Below are positions 25,206 to 34,685 of a stretch of DNA of 40,756 nucleotides, one piece after another. Every line of letters starts with the position of its first letter. The first letter of the stretch is position 1. Made by a program: the position numbers and the translations under genes. Origin of the DNA: Catellatospora tritici (GTDB lineage Bacteria; Actinomycetota; Actinomycetes; Mycobacteriales; Micromonosporaceae); NCBI RefSeq assembly GCF_019083965.1, contig NZ_JAHRCY010000042.1, positions 1 to 40,756 of the forward strand. Reading direction: 5' to 3'. Under the pieces are notes generated by a model. It was not told where the DNA came from. It worked only from the letters and a program-made list of their open reading frames with translations, and searched no databases.

Positions 25206-26324
25206 TCATGCCGCAGCGGGTAGTTGTCGTCCGCCCCAGCGGATGCCCTTCTCGCTGCGGACGCGTGGTCGTTCGCAGCGTTGGGCTGCCAGTACGTCGG
25301 GGTGGCGGGTGTTGGCGTTGCGCCAGCGCAGGTAGCCGTGCAGAGCCCGGGTCTGGGTGGTGTGGCTGCGGTGGTGGGAGTTCGCGATGGTGAACTGCCG
25401 CAGCGGGCCGAAGTGGGCCTCGATCGGGTTGGCCCAGGATGCGTAGGTCGGGGTGAAGCACAGCTCGACCCGGTGCTTGCGTGCCCAGGCCCGGATCTGT
25501 GTGCCCTTGTGCGGGGACAGGTTGTCCAAGATCACATAGATCAGGGCGCCGTCGGGGCGGGCGGCGCGGTTCGTCTTCAGCGCGGCCAGGTGTTGGCAGC
25601 ACCCTTGCGGCGGCGGTTGATGCCCCACAGTCTGTCGTCGCCGACGGAGTAGCAGCCGTGGAAGTACCGGACACCGTGGGTGCGGTGGTAGGTGGCCGGA
25701 AGCCGCAGCGGGTGTCCCTGTACGGCCCAGCCCGAACCGGCGGTGGGTCGGATCCCGAGCGGCCCGAACTCGTCGAAGGCGAAGACCCGCTGCGGGAAGC
25801 GGTCCAGGACCTCCTCGATCCGGTCGAGCTTCGCGTCGCGGTCGGGGTCCGGGGACTCCTCCCACGTCTTGGTCTGCTGGAACGCGACGCCGCGGCGGGC
25901 GAGCAGGCACCGTAGGGCTTCGCGGCCGATGCGGATCACCCGCCCGTGGAGCCTGCGCAGATAGGCGACGAGCTTACGTAGCGACCATCGAGTGAAGGGC
26001 TGGCCGAGCTTGACCGGTCGGGTGGCGGCCGTCGCGACGATGAAGTTCTCGTCGTCAGGACTGAGCAGGCGGGGACGGCCTCCCGCCCACTGAGGGTCCA
26101 GGCACGCCAGGCCGATCTCGTTGAACCGGTGGATCACGTCACGGACGGTGTCCTCGTCGGCCTGGACGAGCTGAGCGATCACCGGGACCCGGTTCCCGCC
26201 CGGCCGATGCGAGGAGCATCATCGCGCGCTGGTAACGCACCGAGCCGGCGCTGCCCCGGCGCACGATCTGCTGCAGCCGCTGACCCTCTTGGTCGGTCAA
26301 TCTGCGCACGCGGACAGGTTCGGC
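25206..26324 (-). pseudogene. IS630-family transposase, two frameshifts
   Basis: In order on the minus strand: RRLTDQEGQRLQQIVRRG and RYQRAMMLLASAG (N-terminal HTH), IAQLVQADEDTVRDVIHRFN, then FAFDEFGPLGI (first Asp), then VILDNLSPHKG (second Asp) and YASWANPIEAHFG (Glu). Homology crosses frames near 26200 (one base missing in a G run) and near 25590. All DDE residues remain, but no intact ORF does. The N-terminus runs in frame out of a PadR regulator with no terminal repeat between them. I could not locate inverted ends or a TA duplication. Confidence 0.8.
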
Positions 26325-26516
26325 CCCCCTTGCCTCCAGCCATCGGATCGGATGGCCCTGCTGCTCCAGCCTGGCCAAGGCGCCATACAGCGTGCCGGGG
26401 CCGAGGGTGATGCCGGCGATCTGCTCGATGTCCTTGATCAGCGCGTAGCCGTGCTTGGGGCCGTCGCTGAGGCTGACCAGGATGAGGACACTGGGCTCGG
26501 CGAACCGTGCCTCCAC
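26325..26516 (-). pseudogene. PadR-family regulator, N-terminal winged-helix half only
   Basis: About 64 residues from GTG 26516 form the PadR DNA-binding domain: FAEPSVLILVSLSDGPKHGY, then ALIKDIEQIAGITLGPGTLY and GALARLEQQG. PadR proteins repress their own and neighbouring genes. The C-terminal dimerisation helix is replaced by in-frame IS630 transposase sequence. The regulator therefore survives only as a chimera of about 120 residues. A palindrome lies directly upstream (26528-26559), the expected place for its operator. Confidence 0.75.
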
Positions 26517-26527
26517 CGGTCACGTCC

Positions 26528-26559
26528 ATTACGTGAACCGATATAACGTGTCACGTAAT
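26528..26559. promoter_or_regulatory. Inverted repeat upstream of padR, likely operator
   Basis: ATTACGTGA (26528-26536) and TCACGTAAT (26551-26559) are perfect inverted 9-mers, with a 14-bp AT-rich spacer containing TATA. Their position just upstream of the PadR start suggests an autoregulatory site overlapping the promoter. Confidence 0.6.
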
Positions 26560-26666
26560 AGTAGCGGCGGCAGCATGCCCAGGGAAGACCCGGCCCGCGC
26601 ACACCGACGTCCTGGACGCCCTCGCCGCGCGCGCCGAGGCGATGCGGGCACGGCCGTGACCGCGGC

Positions 26667-29600
26667 TTACGCAGTGGGCAGTTGGCCGAGGGCGCCGGGG
26701 TCAACCTGCGGACCGTCGGCGGATATCCGGGCGGCGACCTGGTCACGGGTGAGGGGTTTGGCGTAGAGGTATCCCTGGCCGTATCGGCAGCCGAAGTGCT
26801 GCAGGAGGTCGCGCTCGGCGGTGGTTTCGATGCCCTCGGCGACGACGTCGAGGTTGAGCGTCTCGGCGAGGGTGATGATGACGTCGACCAGGGCGGCTTG
26901 GCGTGTGGATGTGGTGATGGTGCTGGTGAAGGATCGGTCGATTTTGAGGATGTCGACGGGGACCTGTCGCAGGTAGCTGAGCGCGGAGTAGCCGGTGCCG
27001 AAGTCGTCGATGGCGATGCGGATCCCGTGCTGGCGCAGTTCGGCCAGTGTCTGCCAGGTGTTGTCGTCGTCGTGTAGGAGCAGGCTTTCGGTGATTTCGA
27101 GCATCAGCCGGTGTGGGGGCAGTCCGGCGGCGGCGAGGGCGGTGCGGACGGTGTCGGTGAATCCTGGGTCCTGGAATTGCCGGACCGACACGTTGACGCT
27201 GACATATGGCGCCGGTTGGTGCGTGTGCGGCGGCGGCCAGGCGGCGGCGGTGTCGATCGCGGTGGCCAGGACGCGGCGTCCGAGTGCGACGATGAGGCCG
27301 CTGTCCTCGGCGAGGTCGATGAACTGCTGTGGCATGAGCCTGCCGCGGTCGGGGTGGTCCCACCGGATGAGGGCTTCGCATCCGGCGATGACGCCGGTGG
27401 CCAGTTCGACGATCGGCTGATACTCGATGGTCAGGCCGCTACCCTCGTCGAGGGCGTGGGCGAGGTCGGTTCGCAGGGCGAGCCGGTCGAGCATGAGGCC
27501 GTGCTGGCTGGGGTCGAATCGGCGCCATTGGCGTTTTCCGGCGGTTTTGGCCGCGTACTGGGCCTGGTCGGCCTGGCGGAGCAGTTCGGCCGCGTCGGCG
27601 GTTTCGTGGTTGACGGCGATGCCGATGGAGGCGGCGCCGGGCAGCATGCGGCCATTGACGAGGAACGGGCGGGACATGGCGGTGACGACGTCGTCGGCGA
27701 TTTTTTCGACGGCCTCGACCGCGGGAGCGTTCCCGATGAGGACCGCGAATTCGTCGCCGCCCAGGCGTGCGGCGAGCATGCCCGGTCGCAGGGTCGCGGT
27801 GAGGCGCCCGGCGGCGGCCTTTAGCAGGGCGTCGCCGGTTTCGTGGCCGTAGCTGTCGTTGACCATCTTGAAGTCGTCGAGGTCGACGTACAGGACGCCG
27901 ACCGTCGTTCCGGTCGGCGCCGCGTCGACCAGCGCGGTGCGCAGACGGTCGTTGAACAGTGCCCGGTTGGCCAGTCCTGTGAGCGGGTCGTGGAAGGCGA
28001 GTTCGGTGAGTTCGGCTTCGAGTTTGCGTGGGGCGGTGACGTCGCGCAGGGTCAGCACCCAGCCGCGGATGGTCGGGTCGTCGCGCAGGTCCTGCCATGA
28101 TGCCTCCACGGTCACCGGCGCCTGCCCGGTCGCGTCGACGGTCCAGTCCTCGGTAGCAGAGGCGGGTGGGGCGGGTTTGGTGCGGTCGAGCGGCGTGGCG
28201 AGGTTTCGGACGCTGCGGCCGGCCAGGGCGTCGGTGCCGAAGACACTGACCGCCGATGGGCTGGCGTAGCGGATCGTGTCGCGGTCGGGCTCGAGGATGA
28301 GGATGACGTCGGTGGTGTTGCGGACCAGTGTTTGGAAGTACTCCTCGCTGTGCCGGCGGTCGAGGTCGGTGATGGTGTTGATGCGGTCGACCGCGAGCGC
28401 TGCCTGCGCGGTGAGTATCTCCAGCGAGGTCTGGATGCGGGTGAGCCACCGCTCGGCGGCACCCACGACGAGGGCGCCGTCCGCGGTGGGCATGGCGGGA
28501 TGCCCCGGGAGCCTGATCGGGCAGACGAGCGCGACAGCGAACCTGTCCATCTGAGGGCGGACCTCTGGTGGTAGGTCACGGACATAGACCGGGTGGGCCG
28601 TGTGATCGGGCAACCCGGACACCGCCGAAGGCCGGTCGGCGCGCGGCAGGTCGACGACGGCGGTGTGCGGGACGCCTGAGGGCAGAAGTTCGCCAGGGCT
28701 GTCGCGAAGCAGCCCCATCACGGTGCCGGCGTCATGTGCGGCGAACATGGCGGCGTTGATGTCCAGGACGACCCGGCCGAGGGCCATGCTGTGCCGGTAG
28801 TCGTCGATCAGGCGCGTGAGCCGGAGCAGGACCAGGACCAGGGTGATCGCGAGAAATAAGAGCGCGACGAGGTTGTTCTTGGTGACCCCGCGGGCGACGT
28901 CGACCAACAGCACGGTGAGCGGCACGGCGATGAAGGACGTCAGCAGCACCTGGTAACCGCGGCCGATCTCGCGTTGCTTGACCGACGCCGGTTCGGTGAG
29001 CAGCACCATGGACGGGTGCAGCGCGGCCAGCCCCCAACCGAGGTAGAACAGGACCCAACCGGCTGCTCCGGCGGTCGACAGGTGCGGGACGGGGTGCCTG
29101 CGGGCCAGGATCAGCGCCATGTCGCTCCAGATCAATCCGCCAGCGGCCAGGCAGAGCAACCGGACCGCTTGTACCCGCCAGGCCACCAGGGCGAGGCTGA
29201 CCGAGATGGCGGCGATGACGAGATCACACAGCGGGAACGCCGTGGAGAGGAATCGCTCGGCCATGCCGTCTCCGATGCGGCCCCACTGCGGCGCGATGAT
29301 GAACATCCATACGAGCAGGCCGAGCCCGCTCGCCACGATCATCGCGTCGAGGACCATGATGCGGTCGCGGCCGACCACGCTAACCCAGGCCAGCCCGGCC
29401 GTCGCGGCCGTGATGGCCGGGAACGCGGCCACGAACAGGAAGGTGGCCCGACCGTCCGTGAAGGCGGGTGTCCCGCCGGCACCGACCTCCGCATAATGCA
29501 CGACGTTGCCTACGCTGAACAGGGCCAGCGCGGCGGCGGCCAGGAGCCAGGGCCAGCAGCGACGTGGCCGGTTGGCGCGCACGCCGGTGATGACGGCCGC

Positions 29601-29777
29601 GAACGCTCCCGCCCCGAGCACGGCCCACCAGGCCAGCTGATGTGCAGGCCACAGCCACAGCCCGACACCCGCCAGCACGCCTACCGCCGCGTATGCCCAG
29701 AACCGCACCGACACGGTGAAGTATGACTGGACGCACACGCCAATAGTGCGAAAAGGCTGAGTATTGGCCGAAATCAC
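26667..29777 (-). CDS. Membrane PAS-GGDEF-EAL c-di-GMP turnover protein
   Basis: The 1036-aa protein starts at GTG 29777. Residues 20-320 hold about eight to ten membrane helices. A GAF-like region (about 340-470) and a PAS domain (about 475-590) precede GGDEF. The GGDEF motif is intact at 673-677 (ARLGGDEFAVL). The inhibitory RxxD site five residues upstream is RPGM, so product inhibition is probably lost. The EAL domain has EALIRW (801-806), DDFGTG (924-929), LKIDRSF (944-950) and EGIET (981-985), so the phosphodiesterase residues look complete. It may make or break c-di-GMP according to a membrane or ligand signal. It is monocistronic and points away from the PadR remnant. Confidence 0.9.
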   Translation of the reverse strand: MISANTQPFRTIGVCVQSYFTVSVRFWAYAAVGVLAGVGLWLWPAHQLAWWAVLGAGAFAAVITGVRANRPRRCWPWLLAAAALALFSVGNVVHYAEVGAGGTPAFTDGRATFLFVAAFPAITAATAGLAWVSVVGRDRIMVLDAMIVASGLGLLVWMFIIAPQWGRIGDGMAERFLSTAFPLCDLVIAAISVSLALVAWRVQAVRLLCLAAGGLIWSDMALILARRHPVPHLSTAGAAGWVLFYLGWGLAALHPSMVLLTEPASVKQREIGRGYQVLLTSFIAVPLTVLLVDVARGVTKNNLVALLFLAITLVLVLLRLTRLIDDYRHSMALGRVVLDINAAMFAAHDAGTVMGLLRDSPGELLPSGVPHTAVVDLPRADRPSAVSGLPDHTAHPVYVRDLPPEVRPQMDRFAVALVCPIRLPGHPAMPTADGALVVGAAERWLTRIQTSLEILTAQAALAVDRINTITDLDRRHSEEYFQTLVRNTTDVILILEPDRDTIRYASPSAVSVFGTDALAGRSVRNLATPLDRTKPAPPASATEDWTVDATGQAPVTVEASWQDLRDDPTIRGWVLTLRDVTAPRKLEAELTELAFHDPLTGLANRALFNDRLRTALVDAAPTGTTVGVLYVDLDDFKMVNDSYGHETGDALLKAAAGRLTATLRPGMLAARLGGDEFAVLIGNAPAVEAVEKIADDVVTAMSRPFLVNGRMLPGAASIGIAVNHETADAAELLRQADQAQYAAKTAGKRQWRRFDPSQHGLMLDRLALRTDLAHALDEGSGLTIEYQPIVELATGVIAGCEALIRWDHPDRGRLMPQQFIDLAEDSGLIVALGRRVLATAIDTAAAWPPPHTHQPAPYVSVNVSVRQFQDPGFTDTVRTALAAAGLPPHRLMLEITESLLLHDDDNTWQTLAELRQHGIRIAIDDFGTGYSALSYLRQVPVDILKIDRSFTSTITTSTRQAALVDVIITLAETLNLDVVAEGIETTAERDLLQHFGCRYGQGYLYAKPLTRDQVAARISADGPQVDPGALGQLPTA

Positions 29778-30062
29778 CCAATGCTCGGTGGCTCAAACCG
29801 TGGCGTTGCCGCTGTCGCACGCTCGGTCCCCGGGATCCAGCGCCAGCGGCCAGGCCTCAGCCGGTGATCTTCGAGGCGATCCCGGTGAGGATCGCGACCA
29901 GTTGGTCCTGGCTCAGCGGCGGGTCGACCTGCCCGGGTGACTCCGCACCGCCGGGTCGTCGCTGCGGACCGCGTTCGCCACCTCGATGATCATTCAGCGG
30001 CGTCCGGAGGCGTTGCATCGGCACTGAAACGGCCACGGGCGGTCGACCAGATCGGCGGGCCG

Positions 30063-30245
30063 TCAGACCAGCAGAATGGTGCGCAGCTCGTGCAGGGCCC
30101 GCCGGTCCAATGCCCAGCGCGTCGGTGAGGTATCCGTCGAACGTGCCGTGGGCGGCTCGCACCTGTTCGAACCCGGCGGTGAGGTACTTCGGGGTGTACG
30201 TCGAGCAGGGCTTGGTAGGCGGCTGGCTGCTCTTGTTGCCCGTGT
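30063..30245 (-). pseudogene. Tyrosine-phosphatase-family C-terminal remnant
   Basis: In three successive frames the minus strand reads AAYQALLDVHPE, then KYLTAGFEQVRAAHGTFDGY, LTDALGIG, and finally LHELRTILLV at the stop codon 30063. This is the conserved C-terminal helix bundle of bacterial protein tyrosine phosphatases of the Y_phosphatase3 type (L.V.P.YL.A.F...GS.D.YL.D.LG......LR..LL). The catalytic CX5R loop is absent. Confidence 0.55.
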
Positions 30246-30626
30246 GCGTGTGGTCGTCGTCTCCGGGGTAGCCAGGGCCGAGGATCTCGGTGAAGCCGCG
30301 TACCGGGCCGCACGCCACATCTCGCACAGGTAACGCCCCGCGAAGATCGTCACCACCGATGTCTGCGACTGGCGTGAGGTGGTGAACGAGCCACGGCAGT
30401 AGATGGGGACCGCGCCATCCTCGTTCGCGCCACGGTCGAAACACTCGTCTACGCTGAGGGTGCCGGGCGTGCCCAGCAGCCCCGCGCTCGCCGGCAGAGG
30501 CTGAACCATGAACTGTGCAGCCAGCCACATTCCTAGCCCGACCCAGGCCGCCATGGTGGCGAAAACCAGTACGTCTCGAAGGTGATGGCGCCGGAAGTCG
30601 GGTGTCGGGGGCAACGTAAGACCCAT
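30063..30626 (-). pseudogene. Single-pass membrane protein gene running into a phosphatase remnant
   Basis: From ATG 30626 the first about 110 residues look real. A basic N-terminus is followed by one membrane helix (VFATMAAWVGLGMWLAAQF), then an extracytoplasmic part with two cysteines (VDECFDRG, IYCRGSF) and SVVTIFAGRYLCEMW. I do not recognise this part. Beyond about 30300 the frame turns into low-complexity Arg/Thr/Ser sequence, while other frames carry unrelated, protein-like sequence (next entry). The original C-terminus of the membrane protein therefore seems to be lost. Confidence 0.5.
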
Positions 30627-31126
30627 CGACGTGAGACCGTGCAATGGGTGCCAGCGCCACAGTTCCCGACACGCCATCGCCGGTATCCGGACGGTCGCCG
30701 AGCCGACTTCCCTGGCGGGCTGCCTCAGTGAGCGTTTCGGAGATGGCCCGATCCGTTTGCCAATGCGAGGGACATCCGTTCTTCGATCGATCGGGCTTCC
30801 ATTCGCCCGACGAGACACAGCCGCTTCCCGGTGTCGCGTGCGGGGAGAGGGCCGGCCCCGATCCCTCACACATATCGGCTCAGCCACTCATCAGGACGGC
30901 TGCGGTAGGCACTGTCCCGCGATCACTGTCCTTTTTGCTATCGAGCGCGATTCGTCGTGAGCGTGTCGGCATAGCGCGCCTTCGCCTTTCGGGTGACTGC
31001 GGTTGTCAAGCCCATATCTACCCTGATGCACTCTATTAATCGCCTTTGCTGGCTATGGCCGGGTCCTGTCTGATTGCGCGTAGCCCACGTGGCGATGACC
31101 TCGACGACCACGAACAGGAGGACTCT
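30627..31126. other. Intergenic region before the secreted protein
   Basis: There is no convincing gene. The end of the interval (30990-31126) is AT-richer and should hold the promoter of the secreted-protein gene. TTGTCA occurs at about 31004, but I cannot place a matching -10 with confidence. Confidence 0.4.
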
Positions 31127-31753
31127 GTGAAGCAGCGGCTGTTCATGCCTGCGCTCCGAGTGGCCCGAACGGGCGGCCTAGCAGTGACGCTCGTTGCGGT
31201 GCTCGGCCTGACTTCGGCTGCCGCGTCTGCGGCATATCCGAGCCGTGCGGCCCCAACCTCGACTATGGCGAATGGTCGGGTCACTGTATCCGCCGCCAGC
31301 CTGGTCACCGTGGTATGTCCGGGAAGTGACGACGTCACCTTCAGCCCCGGGCTGCGCAACTTCTCCCAGACCGTGTCATTCTCGGAAACGTTGGAAGGAC
31401 ACGCATGTACCGGGCTGGGGAAGATCCCCGGTGACAACTCGTTCGCCACCTCCTTCTCCGGCACGACGCAGCTGTCGTGCACGACGCTGCACGCATCGGG
31501 CATGTTCACCCTGGTGTTCACCTGGTCGCCGTCCGGACGCACGTCTACATGGAGTGCAGCACTGGGCGAAGTGGCCTATGTGAACGGGCAGGTCGTCGCG
31601 ACGGCGACCGGACCGATCACTGCCGGTGACTACACCGGGTCGACGCTGACGTCTGTGTCGGTCTACCCGACAGCGCAGCTCGCGGCCTGCTTGTCCGCTC
31701 CGGGTCTGACCCACCTCCACGGCACCGTGACGTGGACGGTCGCCGGGTTGTGA
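31127..31753 (+). CDS. Secreted hypothetical protein
   Basis: The 208-aa protein starts at GTG 31127, with AGGAGG (31116-31121) well placed. The N-terminus is a Sec signal: basic (VKQRLFMPALRVART), then hydrophobic (GGLAVTLVAVLGL), then ASAAYPSRA as cleavage region. The mature part is Thr/Ser/Gly-rich beta sequence with four to six cysteines (TVVCPG, HACTGLG, QLSCTT, LAACLS), probably disulphide-linked. Similar secreted proteins of unknown role are common in actinobacteria. The small secreted protein at 34686 has comparable composition but no clear homology. Confidence 0.8.
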   Translation: MKQRLFMPALRVARTGGLAVTLVAVLGLTSAAASAAYPSRAAPTSTMANGRVTVSAASLVTVVCPGSDDVTFSPGLRNFSQTVSFSETLEGHACTGLGKIPGDNSFATSFSGTTQLSCTTLHASGMFTLVFTWSPSGRTSTWSAALGEVAYVNGQVVATATGPITAGDYTGSTLTSVSVYPTAQLAACLSAPGLTHLHGTVTWTVAGL

Positions 31754-32327
31754 GAACGCCGTGCCCGCGTGGCCGTTGCGGACGGCCGGGCGGCACGGCG
31801 CGGCGCGGCGCGTGGTGACAGTGACGCCTCAGGTCCAGCACACGTTCGTCGTCGCACATGATGTCGTCGTCCACGCCGGCGAAGCCGGGGCAGCATCGAT
31901 TGCACCTCAGCGACGGCGTCAGCCAACGGTGGGCTGCGCGTCACGCAGACCCGACGGCGACCCACCGTGGACTACCGCTTCCGGGACCTGCTCGACCCTG
32001 AGAAGTAGGTGCTCCTTCCTCCGGGACCGGCCAGACGCGGCCGGGGCAGGAACGCTGGCATGTTCGCTCGGCACGGCTGACGGCGGGCGGACGGTTCCTG
32101 GGACACGGTGCCCGGGGCGTCGCGGCGATCAGGGCGAGCGTAGTGCGTCGGTGGGGCGAGCCGGGTGGGCTGCCGGGTACGGGCCCGTGATCGCGCCCAT
32201 GGCCATCGCCGCGCCGAACCCGGCACTGTGTCGAGCAGCGGCATCACCGCCTCGGGGCTCATCAAGGTAGCCGAGCAGGTTCCGCGCCCGCGGCCGGCTG
32301 GCCGCAGAGGCCCACGGGTCGGCAGCG
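31754..32327. other. Intergenic region between secreted protein and diguanylate cyclase
   Basis: No frame here resembles a protein. There are GC-rich tracts (for example GGCGCGGCGCGGCGCG near 31800), but no clear terminator, repeat or RNA. Confidence 0.4.
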
Positions 32328-34325
32328 TCAGAGTTGGTTGTCTCCGGCCTGGGCTGGTGTGCCGGTGGAGTCGTCGCCGTGCACGCGGATGTCGGCGTGC
32401 TGGCGTTTGGCTTGGTACATGGCGGCGTCGGCATTGCGTAGCAGGGTGTCGAGGGGTTCCCTGGTGCCGAACGCGACGCCGATGCTGACGCGCGGCGCCA
32501 GCGGATGCCCGTCGATGGTCAGCGGCTGAGCGAGCGCGGCATGGATGCGTCGGGCGGTGTCGACGGCGCCCGAGGCGGTGGTGCCGGCAAGGAGTACGAC
32601 GAATTCGTCGCCACCGAGGCGGGCGACGGTGTCGGTGGGGCGTACGCTGCCGCGCAGCCGTTCGGCGACGGCCACCAGGAGCCGGTCGCCGGCGTGGTGG
32701 CCGAGCTGGTCGTTGACGGTTTTGAAGTCGTCGAGGTCGAGCAGCAGGACCGCCCGCAGCCCGGGGGTTTGGTCGTTCCCGGCGAGGAGCCGGTGTGCCC
32801 GGTCTTCGAGCAGGGCACGGTTGGGCAAGCCGGTGAGGTGGTCGTGGGTGGCTTCGTGGCGCAGCTGCTGTTCGAGCAGTCTGGTCTCGGTCACGTCGCG
32901 TACGTTGATGACGATGCCGCTGACGCTGGAGTCGTCGAGTCGGTTGGTGGCCACGGCTTCCAGCCACCGTTGGCGGCCGCGGGTGTCGTGCACCTGCAAC
33001 CGGTGTCGCACGCTGGTGTCGGGTTCGTCGCGGGCGTCGGCGAGCAGTTGTGCGACGTCGGCGGCTTCGGCGGGCTGCAGTACGTCGGCCAGGGGTGTGC
33101 CGGTTGCCTGTTCGGGTGGGGTGCCCAGCAGGGCGCTCAGCGATGGGCTGGCGTAGCGGACGGTGCCGGTGGCGTCGACGAGCAGGGTGATGTCGGAGGC
33201 GTGCTGGACCAGGGACCGGAAGCGCCGTTCGTGCTGGCGCAGCTGCAGGATGCTGGCGTCGAGGCGGTCTACCAGGCGGGCGTTGTCGGCGAACGCGAGG
33301 TTCTGGCGGGCGATGACCAGCGCGGTGACGGTGGCCGTGCCGGCGACCATGCCCCAGGCGCGCAGGGTCAGCCCGTCGGTCCACAGCTCCAACACCAGCA
33401 GGAGTTGGGTGGCCGCGACGGCCAGGTACGGCAGGCGGCTGTAGCGGGGCCGGCTGCGGGTGGTCAGGCCGCTGGGCCGGGTCCGCATCTGCAGGTACTG
33501 CACCCGGGCCGCGATCGGGAGCAGGAACGCCGAGGTCAGCTGCCCGGCCTGCAGCAACTGGACGTCGGCGATGCGCATGCGCAGCAGGTTGAACAGGTAC
33601 CAGGCGCCGACCAGCAACCCGGCTCCGAGCAGCACGCCGGCGGGCGGGGTGAACGGCGCGGAACCTGAGAGCAGCAGCTTCACCGCCGCGTAGGCGACGA
33701 CCAGCATTACGGCACAGCCGAGCGCCGTGAGCGCGAGTTGCGCGGGGTTGTCCGGGGATGACCCGGCCGGCAGCCACATGTACCAGGCCGCCACAAGGAA
33801 CGCGCACATGACGGTGGCCACGTCCAGACGCAGCCGCGTGCGCTCAGACGGGGGCACCTGCAGCGGATAGGCGAGCAATGCCCAGCCTCCCAGCAGGATG
33901 CCCGGGAGCAGGACCAGAGACATGGCGAGCATGCCCGCCGGGTCGCCCCGGGTCTCGGCACCGGTGACAAGGCCGACCAGGTTACCGGCCGCCAGGAACA
34001 CACCGGCCGCGGCGAGGGTGCGCCAGAACCTGCGGGCCGCTGGTGCGATCTGTGGGCGGGCCGCGACCTGCCAGCACAGCACCACGAACGCCACCCGCAG
34101 CACCGGCTTAGCGGCCGCCGCTACCGTGATGGCGACTGGCGGCCGGGCGGCCAGCACCGCCACGAGGCACGCCAGCGCCGCGGCGGCGAGCACGGCCAGG
34201 ACCGGATCGGCTCCGCGGCCGTGCCGTACCGGATCGGTTCCGACCATCCGCAGCCCCAACGACACTGACAGATCCAGGTTGCCGCCGTCTCTCAGCGGCC
34301 TCGCTCGCCGCTGGTCACGCCTCAT
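32328..34325 (-). CDS. Membrane PAS-GGDEF diguanylate cyclase
   Basis: The protein is up to 665 aa from ATG 34325. ATG 34247 may be the true start because the first 26 residues are Arg-rich. About eight to ten membrane helices fill residues 40-330. A PAS domain follows (about 365-480: FRSLVQHASDITLLVDATG), then GGDEF (about 490-650). The motif GGDEF at 571-575 is intact. RPTD at 562-565 forms the RxxD inhibitory site, so feedback control by c-di-GMP is expected, unlike the GGDEF-EAL protein at 26667. There is no EAL domain. It would synthesise c-di-GMP at the membrane. The C-terminus ends soon after the cyclase domain. Confidence 0.9.
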   Translation of the reverse strand: MRRDQRRARPLRDGGNLDLSVSLGLRMVGTDPVRHGRGADPVLAVLAAAALACLVAVLAARPPVAITVAAAAKPVLRVAFVVLCWQVAARPQIAPAARRFWRTLAAAGVFLAAGNLVGLVTGAETRGDPAGMLAMSLVLLPGILLGGWALLAYPLQVPPSERTRLRLDVATVMCAFLVAAWYMWLPAGSSPDNPAQLALTALGCAVMLVVAYAAVKLLLSGSAPFTPPAGVLLGAGLLVGAWYLFNLLRMRIADVQLLQAGQLTSAFLLPIAARVQYLQMRTRPSGLTTRSRPRYSRLPYLAVAATQLLLVLELWTDGLTLRAWGMVAGTATVTALVIARQNLAFADNARLVDRLDASILQLRQHERRFRSLVQHASDITLLVDATGTVRYASPSLSALLGTPPEQATGTPLADVLQPAEAADVAQLLADARDEPDTSVRHRLQVHDTRGRQRWLEAVATNRLDDSSVSGIVINVRDVTETRLLEQQLRHEATHDHLTGLPNRALLEDRAHRLLAGNDQTPGLRAVLLLDLDDFKTVNDQLGHHAGDRLLVAVAERLRGSVRPTDTVARLGGDEFVVLLAGTTASGAVDTARRIHAALAQPLTIDGHPLAPRVSIGVAFGTREPLDTLLRNADAAMYQAKRQHADIRVHGDDSTGTPAQAGDNQL

Positions 34326-34685
34326 CTGGCCGACAGCGGCGGGCCTTGTCGACCCAGGCTACTACCCGTGGCCGCCCGCAACTCGCATCCGCGATCGGCG
34401 TCGCGTCGTGGTCAGCGGCCGTATACCCGCCCGGCAGGCTGCCCCGTCCCCGCCGTCGCAGGGTCGATTCGGGGCGTACGCGGCGAGCGGGCTGGCCGGA
34501 AACCGGGCAGGACGTCGCTTGGGCTGCCGTAGGCGGGCGCGGGGCCAGGCCCAGCACGCGCGTGTCGCACGTGATGTCATCACTTGGCGCGAAGACGGGC
34601 AGCGTTGCTTGTGCGCCAGGGCTGCGGCCGCTATAAAGGTTGACATCTGTCGATCATTAGCTGATGTTGCACCTCGGAGGTGCCC
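34326..34685. other. Intergenic region with promoter of the small secreted protein
   Basis: It is divergent between the cyclase gene and the secreted-protein gene. No ORF with protein-like sequence is present. The last 60 bases are AT-richer and hold the promoter listed separately. Confidence 0.4.
34640..34668 (+). promoter_or_regulatory. Putative sigma-70-type promoter
   Basis: TTGACA (34640-34645) is a perfect -35 box. With a 17-bp spacer the -10 would be GATGTT (34663-34668), a weak match. Confidence 0.4.

Noticed and set aside
29857..30873. 338-residue minus-strand ORF
   Set aside because: Only short pieces resemble proteins, and those belong to the phosphatase remnant read across frames. 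The rest is low complexity.
31972..33807. 611-residue minus-strand ORF rich in Arg and Pro
   Set aside because: It lies in another frame over the diguanylate cyclase gene. Composition is typical of a high-GC shadow frame and no family resemblance is seen.
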